Source: Christensenella sp. (GTDB lineage Bacteria > Bacillota > Clostridia > Christensenellales > Maliibacteriaceae). Taken from it: a stretch of 11,007 bases of DNA. Location of the stretch: assembly GCA_019420085.1 (NCBI GenBank), contig JAHZHV010000202.1, positions 1-11,007 on the forward strand, given 5' to 3'. Numbering within the stretch: the first letter of the stretch is position 1; each line of letters begins with the position of its first letter. The notes below the pieces were generated by a model. That model ran no database searches, was not told where the DNA came from, and saw only the letters and a program-made list of their open reading frames with translations. The position numbers and the translations under genes were made by a program. Below, one piece after another: positions 1 to 6,828 of this stretch.

Positions 1-28
1 AAATTCGGCAAATAGTTAAATAAAACAC

Positions 29-56
29 TTGTCAAAAACAGGGAGGTTATGATAAA
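29..56 (+). promoter_or_regulatory. Probable sigma-A promoter for tig-clpP-clpX
   Basis: A TTGTCA -35 hexamer (29-34) is followed after 16 bases by GATAAA (51-56). An alternative -10 is TAAAGT at 53-58 with an 18-base spacer. Transcription would start near 63-65 and leave a leader of about 65 bases before the tig start codon. The -35 is good and is identical to the one before lon, but the -10 is only a 4/6 match, so the exact placement is uncertain. No complete heat-shock operator (CIRCE or paired CtsR repeats) is visible around it. Confidence 0.45.
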
Positions 57-128
57 GTATACAGGTATGCTCATATAAGGCGAATTAGCCTTTTGCATAG
101 TTCATGAGCGATAGGAAGGAGCCGAATC

Positions 129-1490
129 ATGACCTCTACGATCGAAAAAGGGGAAAAGAACCAAGTCAAGCTGACGATTACCGTCGATGCCGAGACATTT
201 GAAAAAGCCCTGCAGGCGGCTTATCTGAAAAACCGCGGCCGCATTGCCGTTCCCGGTTTCCGCAAGGGCAAGGCGCCCCGCAGGGTCATTGAGCAGTATT
301 ACGGTCCTCAGGTGTTCTACAGTGATGCGATCGATGCCGTTTATTATGAGGCATACGAGGCTGCTGTCAAGGAGCACGATGTTGAGCCGGTTGACGCACC
401 GTCGGTTGACATTGTCAGCATCGACGATAACGGTTTTGTCTTTACTGCTGAAGTTGATGTAAAGCCGGAGGTCACACTTGGCCAGTATAAGGGTATAGAA
501 GTGACCCGCACGACGTATACTGTTCCCGACGCGATGGTCGAGGCTGATATTCAGGCCACGCGTGAGCGTCAGGCACGGTTGGTTGAAGTAGAGCGGGAAG
601 CTGCTATGGGCGATACAGTGACGATGGATTACGCCGGTACGGTTGATGGCGTTGCTTTTGACGGCGGTACGGCGCAGGATCAGAATCTGGAGCTTGGCAG
701 CGGTCGCTTTATTCCCGGTTTTGAGGAACAGCTCGTAGGTATGAAAGCCGGCGAGGAAAAGGATATCAACGTGACCTTCCCCAGCGAGTATCATGCCGAA
801 GATCTGGCGGGTAAGGATGCTGTGTTCCACGTTGCGCTTAAGCAGGTGCAGGAAAAGCAGCTGCCCGAACTGGATGACGAGTTTGTCAAAGATGTTTCCG
901 AGGATTGCGATACACTCGAGCAGTATCGTGCAGCCGTGCGTGAGCGTATGAGCAAGGAAGCTGCACAGCGTTCCGATACCGAGTTTGACAACGATCTGTT
1001 GACCAAGGTTGTGGAAAATGCGCAGGTTGACATTCCTAACAGTATGATTGAGCGTCAGATTGACGCTTTGGTGCGCGATATGGAGCGCAGCCTGTCTTAT
1101 CAGGGACTGTCGATGGAGCTGTTCATCCAGTATACTGGCAGCACCATGGATCAGATTCGCGATCGTTATCGTGCCGAAGCAGAGCGCCGCGTTAAGAGCC
1201 AGCTGGTGATGGAAGCCGTCGTTGCCGCTGAGAATATTGCCGCTGATGAGGAAGAAATCGAAGCGCAAATTCGTGAGCTTGCGGAGTCTACGAAGCAGGA
1301 TATCGAAGAACTGCGCGGCAAGATCGATGAGCAGCAGCGCGCTTATATCGGTGAGGACATCGCGATGCGCAAGGCATTTGATCTGCTTCGCGCTGAGGCG
1401 GTTGTCACCGAGCAGGAAAAAGAACTTGGTGCAATGCCGCAGGAAGATGAGTCTGCAGAGGATTCCGAGCAGGAGAAAGAGGCGGAATAA
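129..1490 (+). CDS. tig: Trigger factor, ribosome-associated chaperone and peptidyl-prolyl isomerase
   Basis: This 453-residue protein matches the usual size and three-part layout of trigger factor. The N-terminal ribosome-binding domain carries the signature GFRKGKAPR at residues 43-51, which docks at ribosomal protein L23 next to the exit tunnel. An FKBP-type prolyl isomerase domain follows at about residues 158-243 (GDTVTMDYAGTVDG at its start, then GSGRFIPGFEEQLVGM). The rest is the helical C-terminal chaperone domain, ending in a strongly acidic tail rich in Glu and Asp. The start is the ATG at 129, preceded by AGGAAGGAG (113-121) with 7 bases of spacing. It is the first gene of a unit with clpP and clpX. 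Placing a folding chaperone before the ClpXP protease is a widespread conserved arrangement and couples folding with disposal. The family assignment is secure. Confidence 0.97.
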   Translation: MTSTIEKGEKNQVKLTITVDAETFEKALQAAYLKNRGRIAVPGFRKGKAPRRVIEQYYGPQVFYSDAIDAVYYEAYEAAVKEHDVEPVDAPSVDIVSIDDNGFVFTAEVDVKPEVTLGQYKGIEVTRTTYTVPDAMVEADIQATRERQARLVEVEREAAMGDTVTMDYAGTVDGVAFDGGTAQDQNLELGSGRFIPGFEEQLVGMKAGEEKDINVTFPSEYHAEDLAGKDAVFHVALKQVQEKQLPELDDEFVKDVSEDCDTLEQYRAAVRERMSKEAAQRSDTEFDNDLLTKVVENAQVDIPNSMIERQIDALVRDMERSLSYQGLSMELFIQYTGSTMDQIRDRYRAEAERRVKSQLVMEAVVAAENIAADEEEIEAQIRELAESTKQDIEELRGKIDEQQRAYIGEDIAMRKAFDLLRAEAVVTEQEKELGAMPQEDESAEDSEQEKEAE

Positions 1491-1524
1491 GCATTTCGCC
1501 GCGTAAAACCGCATAATCTAATTT

Positions 1525-1562
1525 CGGCGCGCCGCGGGGCAGTTCCCTGTTTCGGCGCGCTG
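1525..1562 (+). other. Strong GC-rich hairpin in the tig-clpP gap, no T-run
   Basis: Arms CGGCGCGCCG (1525-1534) and CGGCGCGCTG (1553-1562) can form a 10-bp stem with one G-T wobble. The loop contains a smaller possible GGG/CCC pairing. It is followed by TGCGTTAAAA rather than a run of T, so it does not look like a normal intrinsic terminator. It ends only 5 bases before the purine-rich stretch that leads into the clpP ribosome binding site (1568-1575). Likely roles are transcript processing, 3'-end protection of tig mRNA, or partial attenuation of clpP; which of these applies is inference. Confidence 0.6.
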
Positions 1563-1583
1563 CGTTAAAAAGGAGTGCATCAG

Positions 1584-2168
1584 ATGAGCCTTGTGCCTAT
1601 TGTGATTGAGCAGACAAACCGGGGAGAACGGTCATATGACATTTATTCCCGCCTGTTAAAGGATCGTATTATTTTCCTTTCCGGCGAGATTTATGATGAA
1701 ATGGCCAATCTGATTGTTGCCCAGATGCTGTTTCTTGAGGCGGAAGATCCGGAAAAGGATATTATGCTTTACATCAACAGTCCGGGTGGGTCGGTTACTG
1801 CAGGTATGGCGATTTACGATACGATGCAATATATTAAGTGCGAGGTTTCCACGCTCTGCATCGGTATGGCCGCATCCATGGGTGCGTTCCTTCTGGCTGC
1901 GGGAGCAAAGGGCAAGCGTGCGTGCCTGCCGAACGCTGAGGTCATGATCCATCAGCCTTCGGGCGGTGCAAAAGGGCAAGCAACGGATATTGCCATTGTG
2001 GCCGAACAGATCATCAAGACCAAAGAACGTATGAATCGGATTTTGGCTGAACGTACGGGGCAAAGCATTGAGAAGATTGCCCGCGATGTGGAACGCGACC
2101 ACTATATGTGGGCGGATGAAGCATTGTCTTATGGGATTGTTGATAAAATCGTGGAGGCCAGACGATAA
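1584..2168 (+). CDS. clpP: ATP-dependent Clp protease proteolytic subunit ClpP
   Basis: This is the 194-residue serine peptidase subunit that assembles into a 14-mer barrel and degrades substrates fed to it by ClpX or ClpC-type unfoldases. The catalytic triad is intact: Ser98 in GMAASMGAFL, His123 in EVMIHQPSGG and Asp172 in RDVERDHYMW. The N-terminal MSLVPIVIEQTNRGERSYDI and the hydrophobic-pocket region are typical. The start was set at the ATG at 1584 because AAAAGGAG (1568-1575) lies 8 bases upstream; the in-frame GTG at 1575 overlaps that site. It follows tig by 93 bases and precedes clpX by 25 bases, so the three are probably co-transcribed. Length and motifs are normal and no propeptide extension beyond the usual few residues is apparent. 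Confidence 0.97.
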   Translation: MSLVPIVIEQTNRGERSYDIYSRLLKDRIIFLSGEIYDEMANLIVAQMLFLEAEDPEKDIMLYINSPGGSVTAGMAIYDTMQYIKCEVSTLCIGMAASMGAFLLAAGAKGKRACLPNAEVMIHQPSGGAKGQATDIAIVAEQIIKTKERMNRILAERTGQSIEKIARDVERDHYMWADEALSYGIVDKIVEARR

Positions 2169-2193
2169 ATTTCCCATACGGGAGGAGAAACAA

Positions 2194-3495
2194 ATGCCAA
2201 ACAATTTCGACGATCGTGAAGGAGTACGCTGCTCGTTCTGTGGTAAAAATCAGGACGATGTGCGCCGCCTTGTGGCGGGGCCGGGAGTGTATATCTGCGA
2301 CGAATGCATCGAACTGTGTCACGACATTCTTGACGAGGAGTTTGATCAGACGGCAAAGAAACCGGAATGGGGCGGTGAGATCCCCAAGCCGGCACAGATT
2401 AAAGCGGTCCTGGATGACTATGTTATCGGACAGGAGAAGGCGAAAAAAGCGCTTGCCGTCGCTGTTTACAATCATTACAAGCGTATTACCAGTGAGGTTG
2501 ACGAAGACGGTGTCGAACTGCAGAAGTCGAATATTCTGCTTCTTGGCCCCACAGGTTCCGGCAAAACATTGCTGGCGCAGACACTGGCTCGCATTCTGAA
2601 TGTACCGTTTGCAATTGCAGATGCAACCAGTTTGACTGAGGCCGGTTATGTTGGCGAGGATGTAGAAAATATCCTGTTGAAACTGATCCAAGCGGCCGAT
2701 TATGATATTGAAAGCGCAGAACGCGGCATCATTTATATTGATGAAGTGGACAAAATTGCGCGAAAGAGTGACAATCCTTCCATTACCCGGGATGTTTCCG
2801 GTGAAGGCGTGCAGCAGGCGCTTTTGAAGATTCTTGAAGGAACCGTGGCAAGTGTTCCGCCGCAAGGCGGACGCAAGCATCCGCATCAGGAATTCCTGCA
2901 GATCAATACGACGAACATCCTGTTTATTTGTGGCGGTGCATTCGACGGATTGGATAAGATTATTGCCAATCGCGTTGGTAAGAGCGTTATGGGCTTTGGC
3001 GCTGATGTACGCAGCAAAAACAGCATGGATGCCGGAGAACTTTTGGCACAAATTATGCCGGAGGATTTGCTGCATTTTGGCTTGATTCCGGAATTTGTGG
3101 GGCGTCTGCCGGTTGTAGCAACGCTGCAGTCTCTGGATGAAGAAGCGTTGGTGCGTATTCTCAAAGAGCCTAAAAATGCGCTGGTAAAGCAGTATGCAAA
3201 GCTCTTTGATATGGATGGTGTGGAACTTTCCTTCGAAGATGAAGCGCTGCATGCGATTGCGCATCGTGCGGTTGAACGCAAGACAGGTGCGCGAGGACTT
3301 CGTGCGATCATCGAGGAAATCATGCTTGGTATTATGTACGACATTCCTACACGTGATGATGTCAATGCATGCCTAATCACCAAGAGCACGGTGGAAGAGC
3401 ATAAAGATCCGATTTTGACGCTGGATGAGCAGCGTGCGCGCGCGTTGAAGAAAGCGGGAAAAGCGGAGATGAATAACCTTTCTATTGCACAATAA
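2194..3495 (+). CDS. clpX: ATP-dependent Clp protease ATP-binding subunit ClpX
   Basis: This 433-residue AAA+ unfoldase recognises tagged proteins, unfolds them and threads them into ClpP. The N-terminal zinc-binding domain has Cys13, Cys16, Cys35 and Cys38. The AAA+ module shows Walker A GPTGSGKT (118-125), the GYVG pore loop, Walker B with Asp183-Glu184 (IIYIDEVDK), the RKH loop (227-229) and a sensor-2 motif in RKTGARGLRAIIEE. The ClpP-docking loop reads VMGF (265-268), with Met at the first position of the IGF tripeptide, a conservative change. The ATG at 2194 was chosen over upstream in-frame starts inside clpP because GGAGGAG (2181-2187) precedes it and the conserved zinc domain begins shortly after. 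It lies 25 bases after clpP and ends at a clear terminator, so it is the last gene of the unit. Confidence 0.97.
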   Translation: MPNNFDDREGVRCSFCGKNQDDVRRLVAGPGVYICDECIELCHDILDEEFDQTAKKPEWGGEIPKPAQIKAVLDDYVIGQEKAKKALAVAVYNHYKRITSEVDEDGVELQKSNILLLGPTGSGKTLLAQTLARILNVPFAIADATSLTEAGYVGEDVENILLKLIQAADYDIESAERGIIYIDEVDKIARKSDNPSITRDVSGEGVQQALLKILEGTVASVPPQGGRKHPHQEFLQINTTNILFICGGAFDGLDKIIANRVGKSVMGFGADVRSKNSMDAGELLAQIMPEDLLHFGLIPEFVGRLPVVATLQSLDEEALVRILKEPKNALVKQYAKLFDMDGVELSFEDEALHAIAHRAVERKTGARGLRAIIEEIMLGIMYDIPTRDDVNACLITKSTVEEHKDPILTLDEQRARALKKAGKAEMNNLSIAQ

Positions 3496-3508
3496 AACCA
3501 AATGGATG

Positions 3509-3543
3509 AAAGCCCGCAAGCATGTATTTGCCGCGGGCTTTTT
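3509..3543 (+). terminator. Intrinsic terminator after clpX
   Basis: AAAGCCCGC (3509-3517) pairs with GCGGGCTTT (3533-3541) to give a 9-bp stem with a 15-base loop, running directly into five T residues (3539-3543). It lies 14 bases after the clpX stop codon and separates the tig-clpP-clpX unit from the lon promoter. Confidence 0.9.
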
Positions 3544-3562
3544 GTATCCGGGTTTCCCGCGC

Positions 3563-3591
3563 TTGTCACAATAAAGACGCACGGGTATAAT
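3563..3591 (+). promoter_or_regulatory. Sigma-A promoter for lon-engB
   Basis: TTGTCA (3563-3568) and a perfect TATAAT (3586-3591) are separated by exactly 17 bases, a near-consensus vegetative promoter. The start of transcription is expected near 3598, leaving a leader of about 29 bases. No CIRCE element or paired CtsR heptamers overlap it, so lon appears to be expressed constitutively at a high basal level unless an unrecognised regulator acts here. A small CGGG/CCCG hairpin (3549-3559) lies just upstream. Confidence 0.87.
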
Positions 3592-3626
3592 AGAAAAGCG
3601 GAATAAATCAGAAGGAGGAACTGACG

Positions 3627-6023
3627 ATGCCGGATAGCAAAATTGCAATGGTATTGCCGTTGGTGGCACTGCGCGGGCTAACGGTTTTTCCGGATATGAT
3701 GATACATTTTGACGTGGGACGTGAAAAGTCTGTTGCAGCGCTGGAGGAAGCCATGGTTGGCAATCAGTTGATCTGTGTCGCTGCGCAAAAAGACGTCAAG
3801 ATCAAAGATCCTGGTCAGGATGATATTTACAGTGTCGGTACGGTTGGACGTATCAAACAGATCATTAAGCTGCCGGGAATGAATATCCGTCTGATGATGG
3901 AAGGTCTGTATCGGGTACGTATTGTCGAGTTGACAAAACAGGAGCCATATCTGGAGGCGCTTGTAGAAAAAGATGCGACAGTTTACGAAACAACCGCTGA
4001 GACGGAAGCGTATGCAAGAAGCGCTGTGACGCTGTTGAAGGAGTACGCAAAGATTAACGGAAAGATCTCCTCGGAAACGTTGGGTGTCATTAGCGATGTA
4101 AAAGACCCCGGCAGTCTTGCTGACTTAATTGCGACGAATGTGCTGAGCAGTTACACGGAGAAGCAGGAGATTCTGGAACTGTTTGATCCTAAAGTCAGAT
4201 TGGAAAAGCTCATAGAGATTCTGAACCATCTGATTGAAGTTGTGAAGATTGAACAGCAGATCAATCAGAAGGTTAAACAGCAGATCGATAAGGTACAGCG
4301 TGAGTATTACCTCAACGAACAGCTGCGCGCGATTCAAAGCGAGCTTGGAGATAAGGATATCGGGGGAGAAGTCGAAGAACTGCAGGCGCGCCTTGATAAG
4401 ACGCCTGTCAGCGACGAAGCACGGCAAAAAGCCGAAAAAGAACTGTCCCGTATGAAGAAGATGACGGCGGGAACGCCGGAGACGTCGGTGATTCGGTCTT
4501 ATGTGGAATGGATTCTGGATCTTCCGTGGGGTGTGGAAACACAGGATAATCAGGATCTGACGCGTGCGCAGCAGATTTTGGAAGAGGATCATTACGGCCT
4601 TGAGAAGGTCAAAGAGCGCGTGCTGGAATATTTGGCCGTATGCAATTTAACCGGTGCAATGAAGGGTCCCATTCTGTGCTTTGTAGGCCCTCCGGGTGTT
4701 GGCAAAACGTCGATTGCAAAGTCGATTGCACGCGCATTGGATCGCAAATTTGTGCGAATGTCGCTGGGCGGCGTGCGTGATGAAGCGGAGATTCGTGGAC
4801 ATCGGCGTACGTATATCGGCGCGATCCCAGGGAACATCATTTCATCCATTAAGCAGGCAGGTACCTGCAATCCGGTTTTCCTGCTGGATGAAATTGATAA
4901 AATGGCTTCCGATTTTCGCGGTGATCCCTCCAGTGCATTGCTGGAAGTGCTTGATCCGGAACAAAATTCGGATTTTCGTGATCACTACATGGAAATGGCG
5001 TTTGACTTGTCGCGTGTGATGTTTATTGCCACGGCAAATACCACGGATACCATTCCGCAGCCGTTGCTTGACCGCATGGAGGTTATTCGCATTGCAGGTT
5101 ATACGCCCGATGAAAAACGTGCAATTGCCAAGCGGTATTTGTATCCCAAGCAGCTTGCAGCGCATGGTTTGAAGAAGAGTAACTTCACCATTACGGATGA
5201 TGGGTACGATACGCTGATTGAGTCCTATACGCGAGAGGCAGGCGTGCGTACGCTGGAGCGCACAATTGCAGCCGCATGCAGGAAAGCTGCGCGTGAAGTG
5301 GCGCAGTATGGCAAAAAGAAAATTACATTGACGCCGCGTACGGCACAGAAGATGCTTGGACCCGCAATGTACCAAGCACAGAAGATGCTTGGACCCGCAA
5401 TGTACCATCGTACGCCGCCGGATACCGCAGGGCAAAGCGGTATCGCCACTGGTCTTGCGTGGACGGCGCTTGGCGGCGAGACGCTTATGGTGGAAGTCGC
5501 GGTTGTTCCGGGAAGCGGAAAACTGGAGCTGACAGGACAGCTGGGTGATGTCATGAAGGAGTCGGCACATGCAGCTGTAACGCTGGTGCGTGCACATGCA
5601 CAGCAGTGGGGCGTTGATCCGGACTTCTACAAAAAACTGGATATGCATATCCATGTACCGGAAGGCGCCATTCCAAAAGATGGCCCTTCGGCGGGTGTGA
5701 CCATGACAACTGCGATCGTTTCCGCGCTTACCGGCATTGCGGTTCGAAGTGATGTGGCGATGACGGGTGAGATTACGCTGCGCGGCCGCGTGCTGCCAAT
5801 CGGTGGACTGAAGGAAAAATCGCTGGCGGCATATCGCGAAGGCATATCGACGGTTATCATTCCTTCGGACAACCGTCGCGATCTTGTGGATGTGCCGGAC
5901 AATGTTCGGGAACATATTCACTATGTGCCTGCCAACAGCATCGAGAAGGTGCTTGAAACAGCTTTGTCTGCGCCGCTTCGTCCCCGCAGTGTACAGGAAC
6001 TTGATGAGGAAAAGCAAGCATGA
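3627..6023 (+). CDS. lon: ATP-dependent serine protease Lon (LonA type)
   Basis: Lon is a homo-hexameric cytoplasmic protease that unfolds and degrades misfolded proteins and short-lived regulators. This 798-residue form has the N-terminal substrate-binding domain (from VLPLVALRGLTVFPDMM), a coiled region around residues 200-260, an AAA+ domain with Walker A GPPGVGKT (354-361) and Walker B FLLDEIDKM, and the S16 peptidase domain. The catalytic dyad is intact: Ser688 in KDGPSAGVTM and Lys731 in GGLKEKSLAA. Start ATG 3627 follows AAGGAGG (3612-3618) with 8 bases of spacing. An odd point is an 11-residue tandem duplication (573-583 and 584-594, AQKMLGPAMYQ/H) in the link between ATPase and peptidase domains. 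Without it the protein would be 787 residues. The reading frame stays open, so the gene is probably functional. It overlaps engB by 4 bases. Confidence 0.96.
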   Translation: MPDSKIAMVLPLVALRGLTVFPDMMIHFDVGREKSVAALEEAMVGNQLICVAAQKDVKIKDPGQDDIYSVGTVGRIKQIIKLPGMNIRLMMEGLYRVRIVELTKQEPYLEALVEKDATVYETTAETEAYARSAVTLLKEYAKINGKISSETLGVISDVKDPGSLADLIATNVLSSYTEKQEILELFDPKVRLEKLIEILNHLIEVVKIEQQINQKVKQQIDKVQREYYLNEQLRAIQSELGDKDIGGEVEELQARLDKTPVSDEARQKAEKELSRMKKMTAGTPETSVIRSYVEWILDLPWGVETQDNQDLTRAQQILEEDHYGLEKVKERVLEYLAVCNLTGAMKGPILCFVGPPGVGKTSIAKSIARALDRKFVRMSLGGVRDEAEIRGHRRTYIGAIPGNIISSIKQAGTCNPVFLLDEIDKMASDFRGDPSSALLEVLDPEQNSDFRDHYMEMAFDLSRVMFIATANTTDTIPQPLLDRMEVIRIAGYTPDEKRAIAKRYLYPKQLAAHGLKKSNFTITDDGYDTLIESYTREAGVRTLERTIAAACRKAAREVAQYGKKKITLTPRTAQKMLGPAMYQAQKMLGPAMYHRTPPDTAGQSGIATGLAWTALGGETLMVEVAVVPGSGKLELTGQLGDVMKESAHAAVTLVRAHAQQWGVDPDFYKKLDMHIHVPEGAIPKDGPSAGVTMTTAIVSALTGIAVRSDVAMTGEITLRGRVLPIGGLKEKSLAAYREGISTVIIPSDNRRDLVDVPDNVREHIHYVPANSIEKVLETALSAPLRPRSVQELDEEKQA
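5343..5407 (+). repeat. 33-bp in-frame tandem duplication inside lon
   Basis: Bases 5343-5374 are repeated exactly at 5376-5407 (32 of 32 bases identical, period 33). Only the single base after each copy differs (A at 5375, T at 5408). The period is a multiple of three, so it adds 11 residues without shifting the frame. Complete nucleotide identity, including third codon positions, points to a very recent slippage or duplication event rather than an old insertion. Confidence 0.95.
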
Positions 6024-6634
6024 GTATCATTCGACAGGCTACCTTTGTCAGCAGTTTTGCACGATACCGTCATGGCATGGTTCCCGAACTGCCGGAAATA
6101 GCGGTGGTGGGGCGTTCCAATGTCGGGAAAAGTTCGCTGATCAATATGTTGACCGGAAACTCGAAGCTGGCGCGCATCAGTGCTTCGCCGGGAAAGACGC
6201 GCCTGATCAACTACTTCCTGATTGATCGCGCGTATTATCTGGTCGATTTGCCAGGGTATGGATTTGCGAAGGCTCCCAAGAGTGAGCAGCGCAGATGGGG
6301 CGATATGATCGAGGGATATTTAAAGGAAAGTCCGAACCTAAAAGCGGTATTTGTCCTTGTGGATATCCGGCATCGTCCAAGCGGCGATGACAAAATGATG
6401 GTTGAATGGCTGCGTGCCTTTGGCATACCGTTTCATGTGCTTGCTACAAAGGCGGACAAGGTTTCGCGTGCGCAGCAGCAGCGGCTGCTGATGGATGTTG
6501 CGTTTGATTTAAAGTTGGATATGCTGCGTGATATTTTCGTGACGTCTTCCCAGAAAAAACTGGGAGGACAAAGGGTAATTGATCTGATGCAAAAAATCTG
6601 TTTGACGAAGGAAACGGAGAACGAATGCCTTTAA
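6020..6634 (+). CDS. engB: Ribosome biogenesis GTPase EngB (YsxC/YihA)
   Basis: This 204-residue small GTPase of the TrmE-Era-EngA-EngB superfamily is needed for late large-subunit ribosome assembly in the bacteria studied. All G motifs are visible: G1 GRSNVGKSS (31-39), a G2 threonine in GKTRLINYF, G3 DLPGYG (76-81), G4 TKAD (143-146) and G5 near VTSSQKK. The start ATG 6020 overlaps the lon stop (ATGA), with GAGGA at 6006-6010 inside lon as a ribosome binding site, so translational coupling to lon is likely. Placement directly after lon is a conserved arrangement in Firmicutes and supports the call. The N-terminal and C-terminal extensions are short, as expected. There is no sign of damage. 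Confidence 0.96.
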   Translation: MSIIRQATFVSSFARYRHGMVPELPEIAVVGRSNVGKSSLINMLTGNSKLARISASPGKTRLINYFLIDRAYYLVDLPGYGFAKAPKSEQRRWGDMIEGYLKESPNLKAVFVLVDIRHRPSGDDKMMVEWLRAFGIPFHVLATKADKVSRAQQQRLLMDVAFDLKLDMLRDIFVTSSQKKLGGQRVIDLMQKICLTKETENECL

Positions 6635-6643
6635 TCAGACGAG

Positions 6644-6723
6644 CAGGCGCAGCAGCTGGCTGATTCCTGTAATATGTAAAAAACAGGCGTGGGAGACATC
6701 TGTCTGCTGCGCCTGTTTTCTTT
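6644..6723 (+). terminator. Probable long-range terminator after engB
   Basis: A perfect 12-bp inverted repeat, CAGGCGCAGCAG (6644-6655) and CTGCTGCGCCTG (6704-6715), is followed by TTTTCTTT. The 48-base interval between the arms can form an inner hairpin (CCTGT 6666-6670 with ACAGG 6683-6687). The stem strength and trailing T-rich run, 9 bases after the engB stop, fit a branched intrinsic terminator for lon-engB. The large loop is atypical, so readthrough or a processing role is possible. Confidence 0.6.
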
Positions 6724-6726
6724 GTA

Positions 6727-6743
6727 TGCACGCAGTACGTGCA
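6727..6743. promoter_or_regulatory. Dyad upstream of the regulator promoter, possible operator
   Basis: TGCACG (6727-6732) and CGTGCA (6738-6743) form a 6-bp inverted repeat with a 5-base spacer. It is flanked by a second, slightly offset pair TTGTA (6722-6726) and TACAA (6750-6754). It ends 20 bases upstream of the -35 region of the XRE gene promoter. XRE regulators often bind dyads at their own promoter, so an autoregulatory operator is a reasonable guess, but nothing in the sequence proves binding. Confidence 0.3.
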
Positions 6744-6763
6744 AAAGTGTACAAGGAACGCGG

Positions 6764-6792
6764 TGGAATACGTCGGGTGCAACTGATATAAT
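6764..6792 (+). promoter_or_regulatory. Extended -10 promoter of the XRE regulator gene
   Basis: A perfect TATAAT (6787-6792) is preceded by TG at 6784-6785, giving an extended -10 element. A weak -35 (TGGAAT, 6764-6769) lies 17 bases upstream. The predicted start near 6799 leaves a leader of about 30 bases, which contains the G-rich ribosome binding site GGGGGGGAG (6811-6819) before the ATG at 6829. Confidence 0.6.
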
Positions 6793-6828
6793 GAAAGCGT
6801 CAAAAAAGCAGGGGGGGAGTATTTATCG

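Noticed and set aside
30..45. Possible CtsR operator near the tig promoter
   Set aside because: Only one GTCAAA heptamer-like half is present; the second half needed for the tandem CtsR site is absent.
49..78. Possible nine-codon leader peptide (ATG 49 to TAA) before tig
   Set aside because: The GGGAGG at 41-46 is only 2 bases from the ATG, the region overlaps the likely -10 element, and there is no following attenuator structure.
102..1514. Minus-strand open frame of 470 codons covering tig
   Set aside because: It is the antisense shadow of a clearly conserved trigger factor gene; its translation is rich in Leu, His, Asn and Arg and matches no family, and no ribosome binding site or promoter supports it.
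4842..6017. Minus-strand open frame of 391 codons across lon
   Set aside because: It lies fully opposite the Lon protease coding sequence, has low-complexity basic composition, and contains the antisense of the 33-bp duplication; it is explained by codon bias of lon.
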